Below are positions 45,263 through 55,914 of a stretch of DNA of 64,000 nucleotides, piece by piece. A model generated the notes under the pieces. It did not search any database, had not been told where the DNA came from, and was given only the letters and a program-made list of their open reading frames with translations. Source of the stretch: Rivibacter subsaxonicus (GTDB lineage Bacteria > Pseudomonadota > Gammaproteobacteria > Burkholderiales > Burkholderiaceae_C); assembly GCF_004217215.1 (NCBI RefSeq), contig NZ_SHKP01000004.1, forward strand, positions 1,202,678 through 1,266,677, read 5' to 3'. How positions within the stretch are numbered: position 1 is the first letter of the stretch; each line of letters opens with the position of its first letter. Made by a program: the position numbers and the translations under genes.

Positions 45263-45934
45263 TCAGGACTTCGCGGGTTCGCGCAGGAAGATCTCGACGC
45301 GGCGATTCTTGGCCCGGCCTTCGGCGCTGTCGTTGCCGGCCACCGGCTCGCGCGAGCCGCGGCCGGCGGTCTCGACGCGGGCGCCCTTGATGCCACGATC
45401 CTCGAGGTAGTAGCGCACGCTGTCGGCGCGCTTGTGCGATAGCGGGTCGTTGATCGCGTCGGAGCCGGTGCTGTCGGTGTGGCCGACCACCTTGACCAGC
45501 ATGTTCGGCTCGGCAGCGAGGCCGTTGGCGAAGGAGTCGAGCACCGGACGCAGGCGCGGCTCGATCGCGGCGCTGCCGACGGCGAAGGAAATGTCGCTCG
45601 GCACCGCGAGCTTGAGCTGGTTGTCGGCGGTGCGCGTGACCTCGATGCCGGTGCCCTGGGTCGACTGCTCCATCGCCCGCTTCTTCTCTTCCATGTTCTT
45701 CGACCAGACGTTGGCCCCGATGGCGCCGGCGGCCGCGCCGATGCCGGCGCCGATCATCGTGGCCTTGGTGTCGCCACCGATGACCTGGCCGAGTACCGCG
45801 CCGCCGAGCGCGCCGAGGCCGGCACCCTTGGCGGTGGTGGCCTGGGTCTCGTCCATGTTGGCGCAACCGCCGATCAACAGCGCGACGGCGCTGGCGGCAG
45901 CCAGGGTCTTGGTGCGGGAAATACTAACGATCAT
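45263..45934 (-). CDS. OmpA family lipoprotein with glycine-zipper region
   Basis: Envelope lipoprotein of 223 aa. A signal peptide ends in the lipobox LLIGGCANM (Cys near residue 24). A glycine-zipper part follows (AGLGALGGAVLGQVIGGDT, GAGIGAAAGAIGANVW). The C-terminal OmpA domain has ISFAVGSAAIEPRLRPVLDS, VVGHTDSTGSDAINDPLSHK and SREPVAGNDSAEGRAKNRRV, with the peptidoglycan-binding Asp and Arg. It is the YiaD type. AAGGAGAAG before the ATG is a strong ribosome site. It is 19 bases downstream of the ABC exporter gene on the same strand. Confidence 0.92.
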   Translation of the reverse strand: MIVSISRTKTLAAASAVALLIGGCANMDETQATTAKGAGLGALGGAVLGQVIGGDTKATMIGAGIGAAAGAIGANVWSKNMEEKKRAMEQSTQGTGIEVTRTADNQLKLAVPSDISFAVGSAAIEPRLRPVLDSFANGLAAEPNMLVKVVGHTDSTGSDAINDPLSHKRADSVRYYLEDRGIKGARVETAGRGSREPVAGNDSAEGRAKNRRVEIFLREPAKS

Positions 45935-45953
45935 GTCTTCTCCTTCTGGACAT

Positions 45954-47849
45954 TCAGGATAGCTCGGCCGACGTGGCGTCGGCCTCGGATGAAGAGACGG
46001 CAGCCGCGGAGTCGAACTGCGCGGCCGCCAGCCGCTGGTAGAGCGCACAGCGCTGCAACAGCTCGGCGTGGCTGCCGATGTCGACGATGCGGCCGGCCTC
46101 GAGTACGACGATGCGGTCTGCATGGATAACGGTTGCCAGCCGGTGCGCGATGACAAGCGTGGTGCGGCCGCGCATCGCCTCCGCCAGGGCGGCCTGCACC
46201 GCGCGCTCGCTTTCGCTGTCGAGCGCGCTGGTGGCCTCGTCGAGCAGCAGCAGCGGCGCGTCCTTGAGGATCGCGCGCGCGATCGCCAGCCGCTGGCGCT
46301 GGCCGCCCGACAGCCGCACGCCCCGCTCGCCGAGGTACGTGGCGTAGCCCTCGGGCAGCGCGCGCAAAAAGCCGTCGGCCTGCGCGGCGCGGGCGGCGGC
46401 AAAAACCTCCTCGTCGCTCGCCTCGGGTCGGCCATAGCGGATGTTCTCGAGCGCGCTGGTCGAGAAGATCACGCTGTCCTGCGGCACCAGGCCGATGCGC
46501 GAGCGCAGCTCGGCCAGCGCCACCGTCTGCACCGGCACCCCGTCGAACAGCACCTCGCCACGCTGGGCGTCGTAGAAGCGCAGCAGCATCTGGAACACGG
46601 TGCTCTTGCCGGCACCGCTCGGGCCGACCAGCGCCACCGTCTCGCCCGGTTTCACTTCCAGGCTCACATGGTCGAGTGCCGCTGTCTGCGGCCGTGAGGG
46701 GTAGTGGAACAGCACGTCCCGCAGCGACACCGAGGCGCCGCGGCCGGCATCGGCGGCGCGCGGCGGCAGCGCACGAGGCTGCGCCGGCTCGGCCACCGGC
46801 GAGCGTGCCGCCAGCAGCTCCATCAGCCGCTCGGTGGCGCCGGCGGCGCGCAGCAGGTCGCCCCAGACCTCGGCCAGTACCGCCACCGAGCTGGTCAGCA
46901 GCACCACGAAGACCACCGTCTGGCCCAGGTGGCCGGCGCTGATCTCGCCGCGCATCACCGCCTGCGTGCCCTGGTACAGGCCCCAGAGCAGCGCGCCGAA
47001 GGTGGCGCTGATGATGAAGGCGACCAGCGCCGAGCGCACCTGGGTGCGCCGGATCGCGGTGGTGAAGGCGCGCTCGGCGGCGTCCGAGAAGCGCCTGGCC
47101 TCGCGTGCCTCGGCGGTGTGGCTCTGCACCACCGGCATCGCGACCAGCACCTCGGAGGCGATCGCGCTGGCGTCCGCCAGCCGATCCTGGCTGGCGCGCG
47201 AGAGCCCCCGCACGCGGCGGCCGACGATCAGCGCCGGCAGCACCACCAGCGTCAGCACGCCCAGCACCTGCGCCATCACCACCGGGTTGGTGAAGATCAG
47301 CATCGCCAGCGCACCGAGGCCCATCACCGTGTTGCGCAGGCCCATGCTCAGGCTCGAGCCGACCACCGTCTGCACCAGCGTGGTGTCGGCGGTCAGCCGC
47401 GACAGCACCTCGCCCGAGCGGGTGGTCTCGAAGAAGGCCGGGCTCTGGGTCAGCACGTGGGCGTAGACCGCGCTGCGCAGGTCGGCCGTGACGCGCTCGC
47501 CGAGCCAGGTGACGAAGTAGAAGCGCGCCGCCGAGAACAGGCCCAGCGCGACGCCGACCGCGAACAGCGCGCCGAAATGCTCGCGCAGCGCGAGCATGCG
47601 TTCGCCGGGGTCGGTCGCGACCAGGCCGTTGTCGATCAGCGCCTTCAGCGCGACCGGAAAGGCCAGCGTCGCCAGCGCGGCCAGCACCAGGAACAGCACC
47701 GCCAGCGCGATGCGGCCGCGGTAGGGGCGCAGGAAGGGCAGCAGGGCGGCGAGCGGGCCGATCGAACGCGACTTGGTCGGACCGTCCGCTTCGGCGACGG
47801 CGTTGACGTCGGTGACGGCGGTGGAGGTTGCGGTGGATGAAGACGCCAT
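45954..47849 (-). CDS. ABC exporter with fused membrane and ATPase domains (MsbA/LmrA-like)
   Basis: Half-transporter of 631 aa that should work as a homodimer in the inner membrane. Six helices span residues about 30-345. The ATP-binding domain (about 375-615) has Walker A LVGPSGAGKST, Q loop RIGLVPQDSVIFS, signature LSGGQRQRLAIARAI, Walker B PLLLLDEATSALD and the switch His in LVIAHRLATV. The family includes MsbA, LmrA and Rhizobium-type glucan exporters; LmrA/MsbA-like 'ABC transporter, ATP-binding/permease' is as far as the sequence goes. It ends 19 bases before the OmpA lipoprotein, so the two may be co-transcribed and serve the envelope. Confidence 0.9.
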   Translation of the reverse strand: MASSSTATSTAVTDVNAVAEADGPTKSRSIGPLAALLPFLRPYRGRIALAVLFLVLAALATLAFPVALKALIDNGLVATDPGERMLALREHFGALFAVGVALGLFSAARFYFVTWLGERVTADLRSAVYAHVLTQSPAFFETTRSGEVLSRLTADTTLVQTVVGSSLSMGLRNTVMGLGALAMLIFTNPVVMAQVLGVLTLVVLPALIVGRRVRGLSRASQDRLADASAIASEVLVAMPVVQSHTAEAREARRFSDAAERAFTTAIRRTQVRSALVAFIISATFGALLWGLYQGTQAVMRGEISAGHLGQTVVFVVLLTSSVAVLAEVWGDLLRAAGATERLMELLAARSPVAEPAQPRALPPRAADAGRGASVSLRDVLFHYPSRPQTAALDHVSLEVKPGETVALVGPSGAGKSTVFQMLLRFYDAQRGEVLFDGVPVQTVALAELRSRIGLVPQDSVIFSTSALENIRYGRPEASDEEVFAAARAAQADGFLRALPEGYATYLGERGVRLSGGQRQRLAIARAILKDAPLLLLDEATSALDSESERAVQAALAEAMRGRTTLVIAHRLATVIHADRIVVLEAGRIVDIGSHAELLQRCALYQRLAAAQFDSAAAVSSSEADATSAELS

Positions 47850-47894
47850 CGGCCGCAGTTTACGCAGCGTCTCCCGCGCCCGCGCCCGCGCCGC

Positions 47895-48101
47895 TCAGCG
47901 GCGCGGCCTTGGTGGCGGTGTGAGGCCGGCGTCGGTCGCCGGCGTGCGGCCGGCGCGCCCACGCTGGCGCAGCGCATCGCGCAGCAGGTACTCGACCTGG
48001 GCGTTTGCGCTGCGCAGCTCCTGCGCGGCCAGGCGCTCGATCTCGACCCAGAGATCGGGATCGATGCGCAGCAGGAAGGGCTTCTTGCCGGGGCTGGCCA
48101 T
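47895..48101 (-). CDS. Arc/ribbon-helix-helix DNA-binding protein, 68 aa
   Basis: Small protein with the Arc-like fold: FLLRIDPDLWVEIERLAAQE followed by LRSANAQVEYLLRDALRQRG, where the beta strand LRI and the two helices are visible. The tail is rich in Pro, Arg and Thr. It follows the SPFH-domain gene by 24 bases on the same strand. Pairing of a ribbon-helix-helix protein with an SPFH protein recurs in Proteobacteria as far as I recall; it probably autoregulates the operon through the AT-rich dyad at 49046-49066, which is inference. Confidence 0.8.
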   Translation of the reverse strand: MASPGKKPFLLRIDPDLWVEIERLAAQELRSANAQVEYLLRDALRQRGRAGRTPATDAGLTPPPRPRR

Positions 48102-48125
48102 GCGGGCTTCGGAGGGCGCGAGCGC

Positions 48126-49025
48126 TCAGCTGTAGAGCGTGCCGGCGTTGACGATCGGTTGCGCGTCCTTGTCGGAGCACAGCACGACCAGCAGGTTCGA
48201 GACCATCGCCGCCTTGCGCTCGTCGTCGAGCGTGACGATGCCGTTGTCCGACAGGCCCTTGAGCGCCGCGCCGACCATGCTGACCGCGCCGTGCACGATC
48301 TTGGCGCGGGCGCTGATGATCGCCTCGGCCTGCTGGCGCCGCAGCATGACCTGCGCGATCTCGGGCGCGTAGGCCAGGTGGGTCAGCTTGGCGTCCTGCA
48401 CCTCGACGCCAGCCGCCGCGAAGCGGGCCTGCAACTCGGTGCGCAGCGCGATCGAAACCTCCTCGAGCCCGCTGCGCAGCGTGATCTCGGCCGAGTCGAC
48501 GTCGTCGCCCTCGTCGTAGGCGTACATCGAGGCCAGGTGGCGCAGCGCCGCCTCGGCCTGGATCTTGACGTAGAGCTCGTAGTCGTCGATCTCGAACACT
48601 GCCTGCGCGGTATCGCGCACCCGCCAGACCACGGCCGCGCTGATCTCGACCGGGTTGCCGCGCTTGTCGTTGACCTTGAGCGTGGGCGCATTGAGGTTGC
48701 GCGAGCGCAGCGAGATGCGACGCTTGAGGTAGAGCGGATTGGCCCAGCGCAGTCCCTCGCTGCGATCGGTGCCCTGGTAGCGGCCGAAGAGCGTGAGGAT
48801 CGCCGCCTCGTTGGGCTGCAGCATGTAGAGCCCGATCAGCACCAGCACCGCGCCGGCTGCCAGCGCGATGGCCAGCGTGGCCCAGGCCGGCGGCAGCCGA
48901 TCGTTGGCGAGCATGAAGACGGTCCAGGCGGCGCCAAGCACAAGTCCGAGCGCCACCGCCACCATCAGGTAGCCGTCGGCCGATTTCAGCACTCGCTCCA
49001 TGCGTACGCGGGCGGGGGCGATCAT
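48126..49025 (-). CDS. SPFH/Band-7 domain membrane protein
   Basis: Stomatin/prohibitin-like protein of 299 aa. Two hydrophobic segments (residues about 20-40 and 47-68) anchor it, followed by the SPFH domain: MLQPNEAAILTLFGRYQGTD, GLRWANPLYLKRRISLRSRN, PVEISAAVVWRVRDTAQAVF and LTHLAYAPEIAQVMLRRQQA (the helical end). It likely scaffolds membrane microdomains; HflK/HflC and YbbK relatives guide proteases. CGAGGAG before the ATG is a strong ribosome site, and an AT-rich promoter-like region precedes it. The small DNA-binding gene is downstream in the same unit. Confidence 0.87.
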   Translation of the reverse strand: MIAPARVRMERVLKSADGYLMVAVALGLVLGAAWTVFMLANDRLPPAWATLAIALAAGAVLVLIGLYMLQPNEAAILTLFGRYQGTDRSEGLRWANPLYLKRRISLRSRNLNAPTLKVNDKRGNPVEISAAVVWRVRDTAQAVFEIDDYELYVKIQAEAALRHLASMYAYDEGDDVDSAEITLRSGLEEVSIALRTELQARFAAAGVEVQDAKLTHLAYAPEIAQVMLRRQQAEAIISARAKIVHGAVSMVGAALKGLSDNGIVTLDDERKAAMVSNLLVVLCSDKDAQPIVNAGTLYS

Positions 49026-49045
49026 GGTTGGCTCCTCGTTGTATA

Positions 49046-49066
49046 AAATTGAAGTGATATCAATTT
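49046..49066. promoter_or_regulatory. AT-rich inverted repeat upstream of the SPFH gene
   Basis: AAATTGA (49046-49052) and TCAATTT (49060-49066) are perfect 7-bp arms with a 7-base spacer, in a 35-base AT-rich patch in otherwise GC-rich DNA, 21 bases before the SPFH start on the minus strand. TATACA just after it on that strand may be a -10 box. It suits an operator for the ribbon-helix-helix protein encoded downstream. Confidence 0.5.
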
Positions 49067-49104
49067 AATTTCAGGCAACGAAGCCGTCAAGCCTTGGTCG
49101 GCGG

Positions 49105-50229
49105 CTAGAGCCGGAGCCGGCCCGCGTAGCCCGTCATCTCGAGGTAGCCGCGCCCGACGCGTGCCTCGTGCGCGTCGCGCAGTTCGCTCAAACCCTCCCA
49201 GTACGCGGTGCCGGCCGACGAGCGGCTGTCGAGTTCCTGGGCATCGAAGGCCGCGACCAGCAGGTGCGTGCCGAGCGGCGACTCGATGCGCCATTCGACC
49301 GGGTAGCTTGCGCCGGTGGCGGCGCTGGTCCAGCGGCGCAGCGGCGTGAAGCGCAGCTCCCCGGGCGCGAAGGTCCGCACCGCGCCGCCGCGCGGGCGAT
49401 GGCTGCCACCGGCCCAGAGCGCGCTGCCATCGGCACGGCGCAGCTGGAACACGGTCAGCGCGCCGCCGTCGTCGAGGTTGATGCCGGCCCAGTCCCAGCC
49501 GACCGCCGTTGGTGGCAGCAGCGCGTCGCTCCACTCATGGTCGAGCCAGCCGGTGCCTGTCACCGGCTCGCGGCGACCGTTGCGCTCGAGCGTGCCGTGC
49601 ACCGCGAGCTGCGGCTCGCTGAGATAGAGGCTGGCATGCGCGGGATCGGGGCCCTTGCGTGACCACCCAGCCTCGCCCTGCAGCAGCACCGGCTGGGTGG
49701 CGTCGAAGCGCAGCTGGAGCGCGAAGTCGGGCGTGCGAACCGCGCTCGTGTAGCGATGGGCACTGCTCGCGTCGATGGCATCAGCGTGCGGCGGGCCATG
49801 GCGTTGCAGCGCCCAGTCGCGCAGCCGCACGTCGGTGTCGCCGAGCTTCGCCTCGGCGATGCCGAAGCCGGCGCGCGCGATGCGTTGCGCATGCAGGTGG
49901 CGCTTGGCTTGCAGATCGCTCAGCGCCGCGTGGGCGAACAGCACCTGGCTCGCGGCGAAGCGGCTCGGATGATCGGGCGCGACCTCGCCGCGCGAGCGTA
50001 AGAAGGTGATCTGGAAGCCATGCGTGGGATCGGCGGCAGCCCCGGCCTGCAGCCAGCCGGTCAGGTACCACCACTCGATGCCGGTCGCGGGATGGGCGCC
50101 AAAGTCGCGTGGCAGCGCGATCGGCAGGGTCCGGCGCAGCTCGTCGGAAGTCGCCGCGTTGGCGCGCGTGCGGCTCAACGCGGCGGTCGCCAGCGCCAGC
50201 CACGCGCGCCGCGATAGGAGGGGCCGCAT
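49105..50229 (-). CDS. AttH-like/carotenoid 1,2-hydratase family exported protein
   Basis: Exported lipocalin-like protein of 374 aa. The N-terminus reads LLSRRAWLALATAALSRTRA, a probable Tat-type signal (SRRAWLA). The body has PATGIEWWYLTGWLQ (a hallmark of the AttH/CrtC family), FQITFLRSR, SRFAASQVLFAHAALSD, GTGWLDHEWSDALL, WDWAGINLDDGGALTVFQLR and AYWEGLSEL. Substrate is unknown; this family includes AttH, the secreted partner of the AttEFGH ABC system, and CrtC. Its ATG overlaps the stop of the permease gene (TGATG), which supports the AttH interpretation. Confidence 0.82.
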   Translation of the reverse strand: MRPLLSRRAWLALATAALSRTRANAATSDELRRTLPIALPRDFGAHPATGIEWWYLTGWLQAGAAADPTHGFQITFLRSRGEVAPDHPSRFAASQVLFAHAALSDLQAKRHLHAQRIARAGFGIAEAKLGDTDVRLRDWALQRHGPPHADAIDASSAHRYTSAVRTPDFALQLRFDATQPVLLQGEAGWSRKGPDPAHASLYLSEPQLAVHGTLERNGRREPVTGTGWLDHEWSDALLPPTAVGWDWAGINLDDGGALTVFQLRRADGSALWAGGSHRPRGGAVRTFAPGELRFTPLRRWTSAATGASYPVEWRIESPLGTHLLVAAFDAQELDSRSSAGTAYWEGLSELRDAHEARVGRGYLEMTGYAGRLRL

Positions 50230-52787
50230 CACCAGTCCTCCTTCACCGCCAGCACCGCATCCTGGCGCGCGGCGTGGCGAGCCGCGAGCGTCGCGCTCAA
50301 CGTGCCGGCCAGCGCCACCGCCGCCGCCAGCAGCGCCAGCCGCAGCGCCGGCAACTGCAGTTCCATGGTCCAGTGAAAGCTCTGCGGATTCACCACGTGC
50401 ACCAGCACCACCGAGACCGCGATGCCGAGCAGCAGGCCGAGCAGCGCGCCGGCCGCGCTCCACAGCGCCGCCTCGCCGGCCACCACCAGCAGCACCTGCG
50501 CGCGCGTGAAGCCGAGGTGGCGCAACAGGCCGAACTCGCGCCTGCGCGCCAGCACCTGGGCCGAGACGCTGGCGGCGATGCCGAGCAGGCCGATCGCGAT
50601 CGCCACCGCCTGCAGCCAGTAGGTCACGGCGAAGCTGCGGTCGAAGATGCGCAGCGAGATCGCGCGGATCTCGTCGGCGCGGGCAAATTCGAGCAGATCG
50701 CCACCGGGCAGCGCGCGCAGCGTCGCCTGCAGCTGCGGCACCTCGGCGCCGGGGACCAGCGTGATCGCGAGGTCGTTGACGCGGCGGTCGCCGCTGAGGC
50801 GAACGTAGTCCTCGCGGGCGATCGCGATCGCCCCTTGCTGGCGCGCGTAGTCGCGCCAGACGCCGCGCACGAAGGCGGTGGCGGTGCCAGCCGAGCCAAT
50901 GGGCAGCGTGATCTCGCTGCCTGGCGTCGTGCCGTAGAGCGCCACCATTGCCTCGCTGACGTAGACCGAGACGCGGCCCTCGCGCGCCGGCAGCAGCTCG
51001 CCGACCAGCGGCAGGGCGCGCGCCGGGTCGACCAGAGAGCGCGCGATCAGCACCGGTGCCGGCCGCGCCGGATCGAGCGGCAATGGGCGCACGCGCTGGA
51101 CCTGCAGCGAGGCGACGCCGGGCAGAGTGGAGGCGGCGCGCACGAACTCCTCCGGCAGCCAAACCGCCTCGGCCGCGCCCGAGGCCGCGGCGCTGCGCAC
51201 GTAGAGGTCGGCCGGCAGCACCACGTCGAGCCACTCGGAGACGGCGTCGCGGAAGCTGGTGACCATCACCGTCAGTGCCACCGCCAGGCTCAGGCTCGCC
51301 ACCACGCCCGCCATCGCGACGGTGGCGGCGGATCGCTCATGCCGCGCACGCTCCACCGCCAGCAACAGCAGCGGCGAGGCGATGCGCCGGCTCGCCGACG
51401 GCAGCAGTGACGCCACCACCAGCGGCACGCAGGCGATGCCACCGAACAGCAGCAGCGCCACCGAGGCGTAGGCCGCGAGCGGCAGCCCGGCGATCGGCGG
51501 CGCCAGCGCGAGCAGCGCGCCGGCGGCCATCAGCGCCGGTCCGAGCCAGGGTGCGCCGGCGTGATGCTCGACACCGCCCAGGCCCTTGAGCGCTCGTGCC
51601 GGTGCCAGCCGTTGCGCGGCGCGCGCCGGCAGCAAGCCGCCGACCAGCGCCGCCAGCACGCCGAGCGCGCCGTAGGCCAGCGCCGCGGCGCCCGACCACT
51701 GCAGGGCCGGCGCGACGCCGGCGAAGTAGCCGCCTCCCAGATCGCCGCCGAGCACGCGCAGCGCCACCGACGCCAGCGCAGCACCGAGCGCCAGGCCGAG
51801 TACGCTGCCGACGATGCCGAGCAGCGCCGCCTCGGCCAGCACCAGCAGCAGCCGCTCGCGCGCGGCCAGGCCGAGCACGCCGAGCAGGGCGAATTGCGGC
51901 ATGCGGCGCGCGACCGACAGCCACAGCACCGAGTAGACGAGAAAGGCGCCGGTGAACAGCGCCACCAACGCCAGCACGGTGAGGTTCACGCGATAGGCGC
52001 GCGAGACGTTGGACAGCTTCTGCGTCGAGCTGCCGGGTTCGACCAGATGCAGGCCGGGACCGAAGCGGGCCGCGAGCATCGGCTCGACCTCGGCCCGGAA
52101 GGCCGCCGCATCGGCGCCCGGCACCAGTCGCAGGTCGACGCGCGACAGGCGTCCCAGGCGACCGAACAGCGCCTGCGCGCCGGCGATGTCGATCACCGCC
52201 AGCGGCGCAGCGGCAACCGCGACGCTGCCGCCATCGCGCAGCGTGTGCAGGGCGAGGCCGCTCTGCACACGCAGGGGCTCCGAGCTCGTGGCCCGCTCGC
52301 GCCCGAGCGCGGCACGCGCCGCGGGGTTGAGGAACAGCGTTCCAGGGTCGAGCATCGCCAGCCGCGGCGCATCGTCGTCGGCGCGCGGCAGCAGGCCCGG
52401 TGCGAGTGCCGGCGCCACCAGCGCGTCCAGGCCGAGCACGCGCAGCGGGTGGCGCTTGCCGTCCGCGCCGAGCGCAAGCGTCTCGACCTCCACCACCGGC
52501 GAGGCGATCGCCACGCGTGCATCGAGCGCCAGCAAGGCGTAGGCCGCTTCGTCGAAGCTGCCGCCATCGGCGCGCAGTTCGAGGTCGGGTTCGCCGTTGA
52601 CGCTGCGCACCGCGGCGCCGAACTCGGCCAGCGCCGAGGCGTTGATCAGCTGCACCGAGAAGGCCAGCGCCACACCGAGCATCACCGCCAGCAGCGCGCT
52701 GGCGTGGCGCGCCGGGTGCTGGCGCAGCTCGGGCAGCCACAACGTGCGCAGCAGCTCTGGCAGCGACGGGCTCGATGCGGCGGCCAT
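50229..52787 (-). CDS. ABC transporter permease, two FtsX domains (AttF-AttG-like fusion)
   Basis: Inner-membrane permease of 852 aa with ten or so helices arranged as two FtsX/MacB-type modules: TMs near residues 25-45 and 260-430, and again near 500-530 and 715-845, with large periplasmic parts (residues 50-250 and 540-700). This is the size of the two AttF and AttG subunits joined, or of the YbbP type. It lies between the ATPase and the AttH-like protein in one unit, with a 16-bp gap to the former and a TGATG overlap with the latter. Such systems move lipids or lipoprotein-like cargo rather than import solutes, so an envelope function is likely. The ATG at 52787 begins [14 protein letters not shown]. 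Confidence 0.87.
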   Translation of the reverse strand: MAAASSPSLPELLRTLWLPELRQHPARHASALLAVMLGVALAFSVQLINASALAEFGAAVRSVNGEPDLELRADGGSFDEAAYALLALDARVAIASPVVEVETLALGADGKRHPLRVLGLDALVAPALAPGLLPRADDDAPRLAMLDPGTLFLNPAARAALGRERATSSEPLRVQSGLALHTLRDGGSVAVAAAPLAVIDIAGAQALFGRLGRLSRVDLRLVPGADAAAFRAEVEPMLAARFGPGLHLVEPGSSTQKLSNVSRAYRVNLTVLALVALFTGAFLVYSVLWLSVARRMPQFALLGVLGLAARERLLLVLAEAALLGIVGSVLGLALGAALASVALRVLGGDLGGGYFAGVAPALQWSGAAALAYGALGVLAALVGGLLPARAAQRLAPARALKGLGGVEHHAGAPWLGPALMAAGALLALAPPIAGLPLAAYASVALLLFGGIACVPLVVASLLPSASRRIASPLLLLAVERARHERSAATVAMAGVVASLSLAVALTVMVTSFRDAVSEWLDVVLPADLYVRSAAASGAAEAVWLPEEFVRAASTLPGVASLQVQRVRPLPLDPARPAPVLIARSLVDPARALPLVGELLPAREGRVSVYVSEAMVALYGTTPGSEITLPIGSAGTATAFVRGVWRDYARQQGAIAIAREDYVRLSGDRRVNDLAITLVPGAEVPQLQATLRALPGGDLLEFARADEIRAISLRIFDRSFAVTYWLQAVAIAIGLLGIAASVSAQVLARRREFGLLRHLGFTRAQVLLVVAGEAALWSAAGALLGLLLGIAVSVVLVHVVNPQSFHWTMELQLPALRLALLAAAVALAGTLSATLAARHAARQDAVLAVKEDW

Positions 52788-52803
52788 GCGGCGGCTCCCG
52801 CGA

Positions 52804-53474
<671 letters not shown>

Positions 53475-53478
<4 letters not shown>

Positions 53479-54434
53479 GGCGCGGCCTCGCCAAGCAGCC
53501 GGCGCGCGAGCGCGGTCGCCTGCGCCGGCGCGTCGGCGGCCTCGGCCGGCACGACATGGCGCCAGGGCATCGCGCGCAGCCAGGTGAGCTGGCGCTTGGC
53601 GAGTTGGCGGGTGGCGGCGATGCCGGTCTCGCGCAGCACGGCGAGGTCGGGCGGGTCGTGGCGCTCGAGTTGCTCCCAGCCCTGGCGGTAGCCGACGCAG
53701 CGCATCGACGGCAGTTCCGCATGCAGGTCGCCACGGGCGCGCAGGGCGCGCAGCTCGTCGATGAAGCCGCTCGCCAGCATCGCGTCGAAGCGCTGCGCGA
53801 TGCGCGCATGCAGCCAGGCGCGCTCGGTGGGTTCGAGCGAGATCAGCGCGGTGTCCTGCGGCGCGGTGGCCTCGCCCTCGAAGCGCCCGCTGTGAAAACT
53901 CGACAGCGGCCGGCCGCTGGCCTGCCAGACCTCGAGCGCGCGCGAGATGCGCTGCGCATCGTTCGCCGCCAGCCTCTGCGCGGTGATCGGATCGATCTTC
54001 GCCAGCTCGGCATGCAGCGCCGGCCAGCCCTCGCGCGCCGCGCGCTCGGCCAGCGCGGCGCGCAGCGCCGGCGGGGCGCTCGGCAGCGCATCGAGGCCAT
54101 CGAACAGTGCCTTGAAGTAGAGCATCGTGCCGCCCACCAGCAGGGGCAGGGCGCCGCGCGCGCGAATCGCGGCCATCGCCGCGTTCGCATCGTGCACGAA
54201 CCGCGCTGCCGAATAGCTCTGCGAGGGCTCGATCAGGTCGATCAGGTGGTGCGGCACGGCCGCCCGCTCGGCCGCGCTCGGCTTGGCGCTGCCGATGTCC
54301 ATGCCGCGGTAGACCAGTGCCGAGTCGACGCTGACGATCTCGACCGGCCGCGCTAGCGATTCGGCCAGCGACAGCGCCGCCGCGGTCTTGCCGCTCGCCG
54401 TCGGACCGGCGAGGCACAGGTATCGAAGGTTCAA
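53475..54434 (-). CDS. miaA: tRNA dimethylallyltransferase MiaA
   Basis: Enzyme of 319 aa that prenylates A37 of tRNAs reading codons that begin with U. Motifs: [19 protein letters not shown] (P loop at residues 9-17), [62 protein letters not shown] and [11 protein letters not shown]. It begins with a TTG at 54434, with GAGGGG five bases before it; no ATG is in place, and the frame stays open upstream with un-MiaA-like sequence. Its stop overlaps the ABC ATPase start. Confidence 0.93.
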
Positions 54435-54460
54435 TGGAGCCCCTCGTCCGACGGGTACGT

Positions 54461-54515
54461 CGGCCGGTCCCCCGAGGGGACGCGGGCCGGCTTGGGAGCG
54501 GCCCGGCGCTCGGCC
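54461..54515. repeat. Intergenic GC-rich palindromic repeat, copy A
   Basis: The 94-bp gap between miaA and the Bcr/CflA gene contains GTCCCC-CGA-GGGGAC (54467-54481) and CTTGGG...CCCAAG arms (54491-54517). Read on the minus strand (GCCGGGCCGC, then CCCAAG, then CCCCTCGGGG), it resembles the block at 60141-60187 upstream of the RluF-like gene. Blocks of this type recur in Comamonadaceae-group genomes as I recall; not verified here. Confidence 0.5.
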
Positions 54516-54528
54516 CAAGACGTCGCTT

Positions 54529-55785
54529 TCATCCGACGCTCGCAGCCGCGGCAGCCGGGTCGCCGTGGCGCTGCACCAGCGTCCATGCGATCAGCGTCGT
54601 CACCAGCGCCCAGAAGCCCACCGCCAGCGTCATCGGCATCACCGTGCCGTCGAGCGCCACGCCGAGCCAGGCGCCGACGCCGAAGGCGCCCATCGCCAGC
54701 ACGAAGCCGTTGAGCGCGGCCGCGGTGCCGGCCTCCTGCGGAAAGGGGCCGACCGCACCGGCCTGGCCACAGGGCTGGTGGATGCCATGGCCAAAGGCAA
54801 ACAGCGCCTGCGGCAGCACGATCGCCCAGGCACTGTGCACGCCGGCCAGCGCGAGCCCGGCCATCGACAGGCCGCCGGCCAGCGTGAACACGCTGCCGCG
54901 CTTGACCGTGCCGCGCACGCCGTGGCGCGCGAGCCAGTGCCGGCAGGCAAAGGTGCCGCCCAGGTAGGCTACCGAACTCGAGGCCACCGCCAGCCCGTAG
55001 GCCACGCGTGACAAGCCCAGCACCTCGATGAAGACGAAGGACGAGGCGGCCAGGAAGGTGAACAGTCCGGCGTAGGTGGCGGTGGTCAGGCTGGCGAAGG
55101 CGAGAAAGGTGGGATCGCGCGCGATGCGACCGTAGGCGGCCAGCAGCGGTCCCGGCCGGGTGGCGGCCGGGTTCTTGCGCGGGATGGTCTCGGGCAGCGC
55201 GAGCACGATGAAGGCCAGCGTCGCCACCGCGAACAGCCACAGCACGACGAAGGCGGCGCGCCAGCCGAAGGCGGTGACCACCAGCCCGCCGAGCAGCGGG
55301 CTGCTCAGCGCGATCACGCCCAGGCCCGAGAGCCCCTGGCTCAGCACCCGCATGCCGTCGCGCGGCACGAACAGGTCGCGCACCATCGCCCGCGCACAGA
55401 CCACCGCTGCCGCCATGCACAGGCCCTGCAGCACGCGCCACGCGACCAGCGCCTCGATGCCCGGCGCCAGCAGGCAGCCGATGGCCGACACGGCGTAGCC
55501 GAGGAGCCCGCCGATCAGCACCGGTCGGCGGCCGATGCGGTCGGCCAGCGGGCCGAGCAGCAACTGGCCGAAGCCGAAGGCCAGCAGCAGCGCCGACAAG
55601 GTGAGCTGCACCCCGCTCATCGAAGCGCCGAGCTCGGCCTTGATGCCGGGCAGGGCAGGCAGGTAGAGGTCGGTGGTCAGCGGCTGCAGGCCGAGGCAGA
55701 CCGCCAGCGCCCAGACCACGACCGCCGGCGATGGCCGCGCCACGGGGGCGGGCAGGGTCGCGGGCGGAACAGCGTTCTCGGGCAT
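54529..55785 (-). CDS. Bcr/CflA family drug efflux MFS transporter
   Basis: Inner-membrane exporter of 418 aa with twelve helices. Bcr/CflA signatures: [20 protein letters not shown] near the start, [23 protein letters not shown] (the MFS motif A as [13 protein letters not shown]), [19 protein letters not shown] and [10 protein letters not shown]. It is likely a proton-driven exporter of chloramphenicol, bicyclomycin or similar drugs, or of peptides/sulphonamides. The ATG at 55785 begins MPENAVPP. It is divergent from the PA2779 gene across 129 bp. Confidence 0.9.
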   Translation of the reverse strand: MPENAVPPATLPAPVARPSPAVVVWALAVCLGLQPLTTDLYLPALPGIKAELGASMSGVQLTLSALLLAFGFGQLLLGPLADRIGRRPVLIGGLLGYAVSAIGCLLAPGIEALVAWRVLQGLCMAAAVVCARAMVRDLFVPRDGMRVLSQGLSGLGVIALSSPLLGGLVVTAFGWRAAFVVLWLFAVATLAFIVLALPETIPRKNPAATRPGPLLAAYGRIARDPTFLAFASLTTATYAGLFTFLAASSFVFIEVLGLSRVAYGLAVASSSVAYLGGTFACRHWLARHGVRGTVKRGSVFTLAGGLSMAGLALAGVHSAWAIVLPQALFAFGHGIHQPCGQAGAVGPFPQEAGTAAALNGFVLAMGAFGVGAWLGVALDGTVMPMTLAVGFWALVTTLIAWTLVQRHGDPAAAAASVG

Positions 55786-55914
55786 CGGGCGAGGGTAACA
55801 AAGGCTCGCAACTTGGCACGGATGCGGGTCGAGCCGGACCTTTGGCGACCGGTAGCATTGCTGGCTTCGCGCCGCTGGCGCCCACCAAACCAAGCACCAC
55901 CGAGGAGACCTCAC

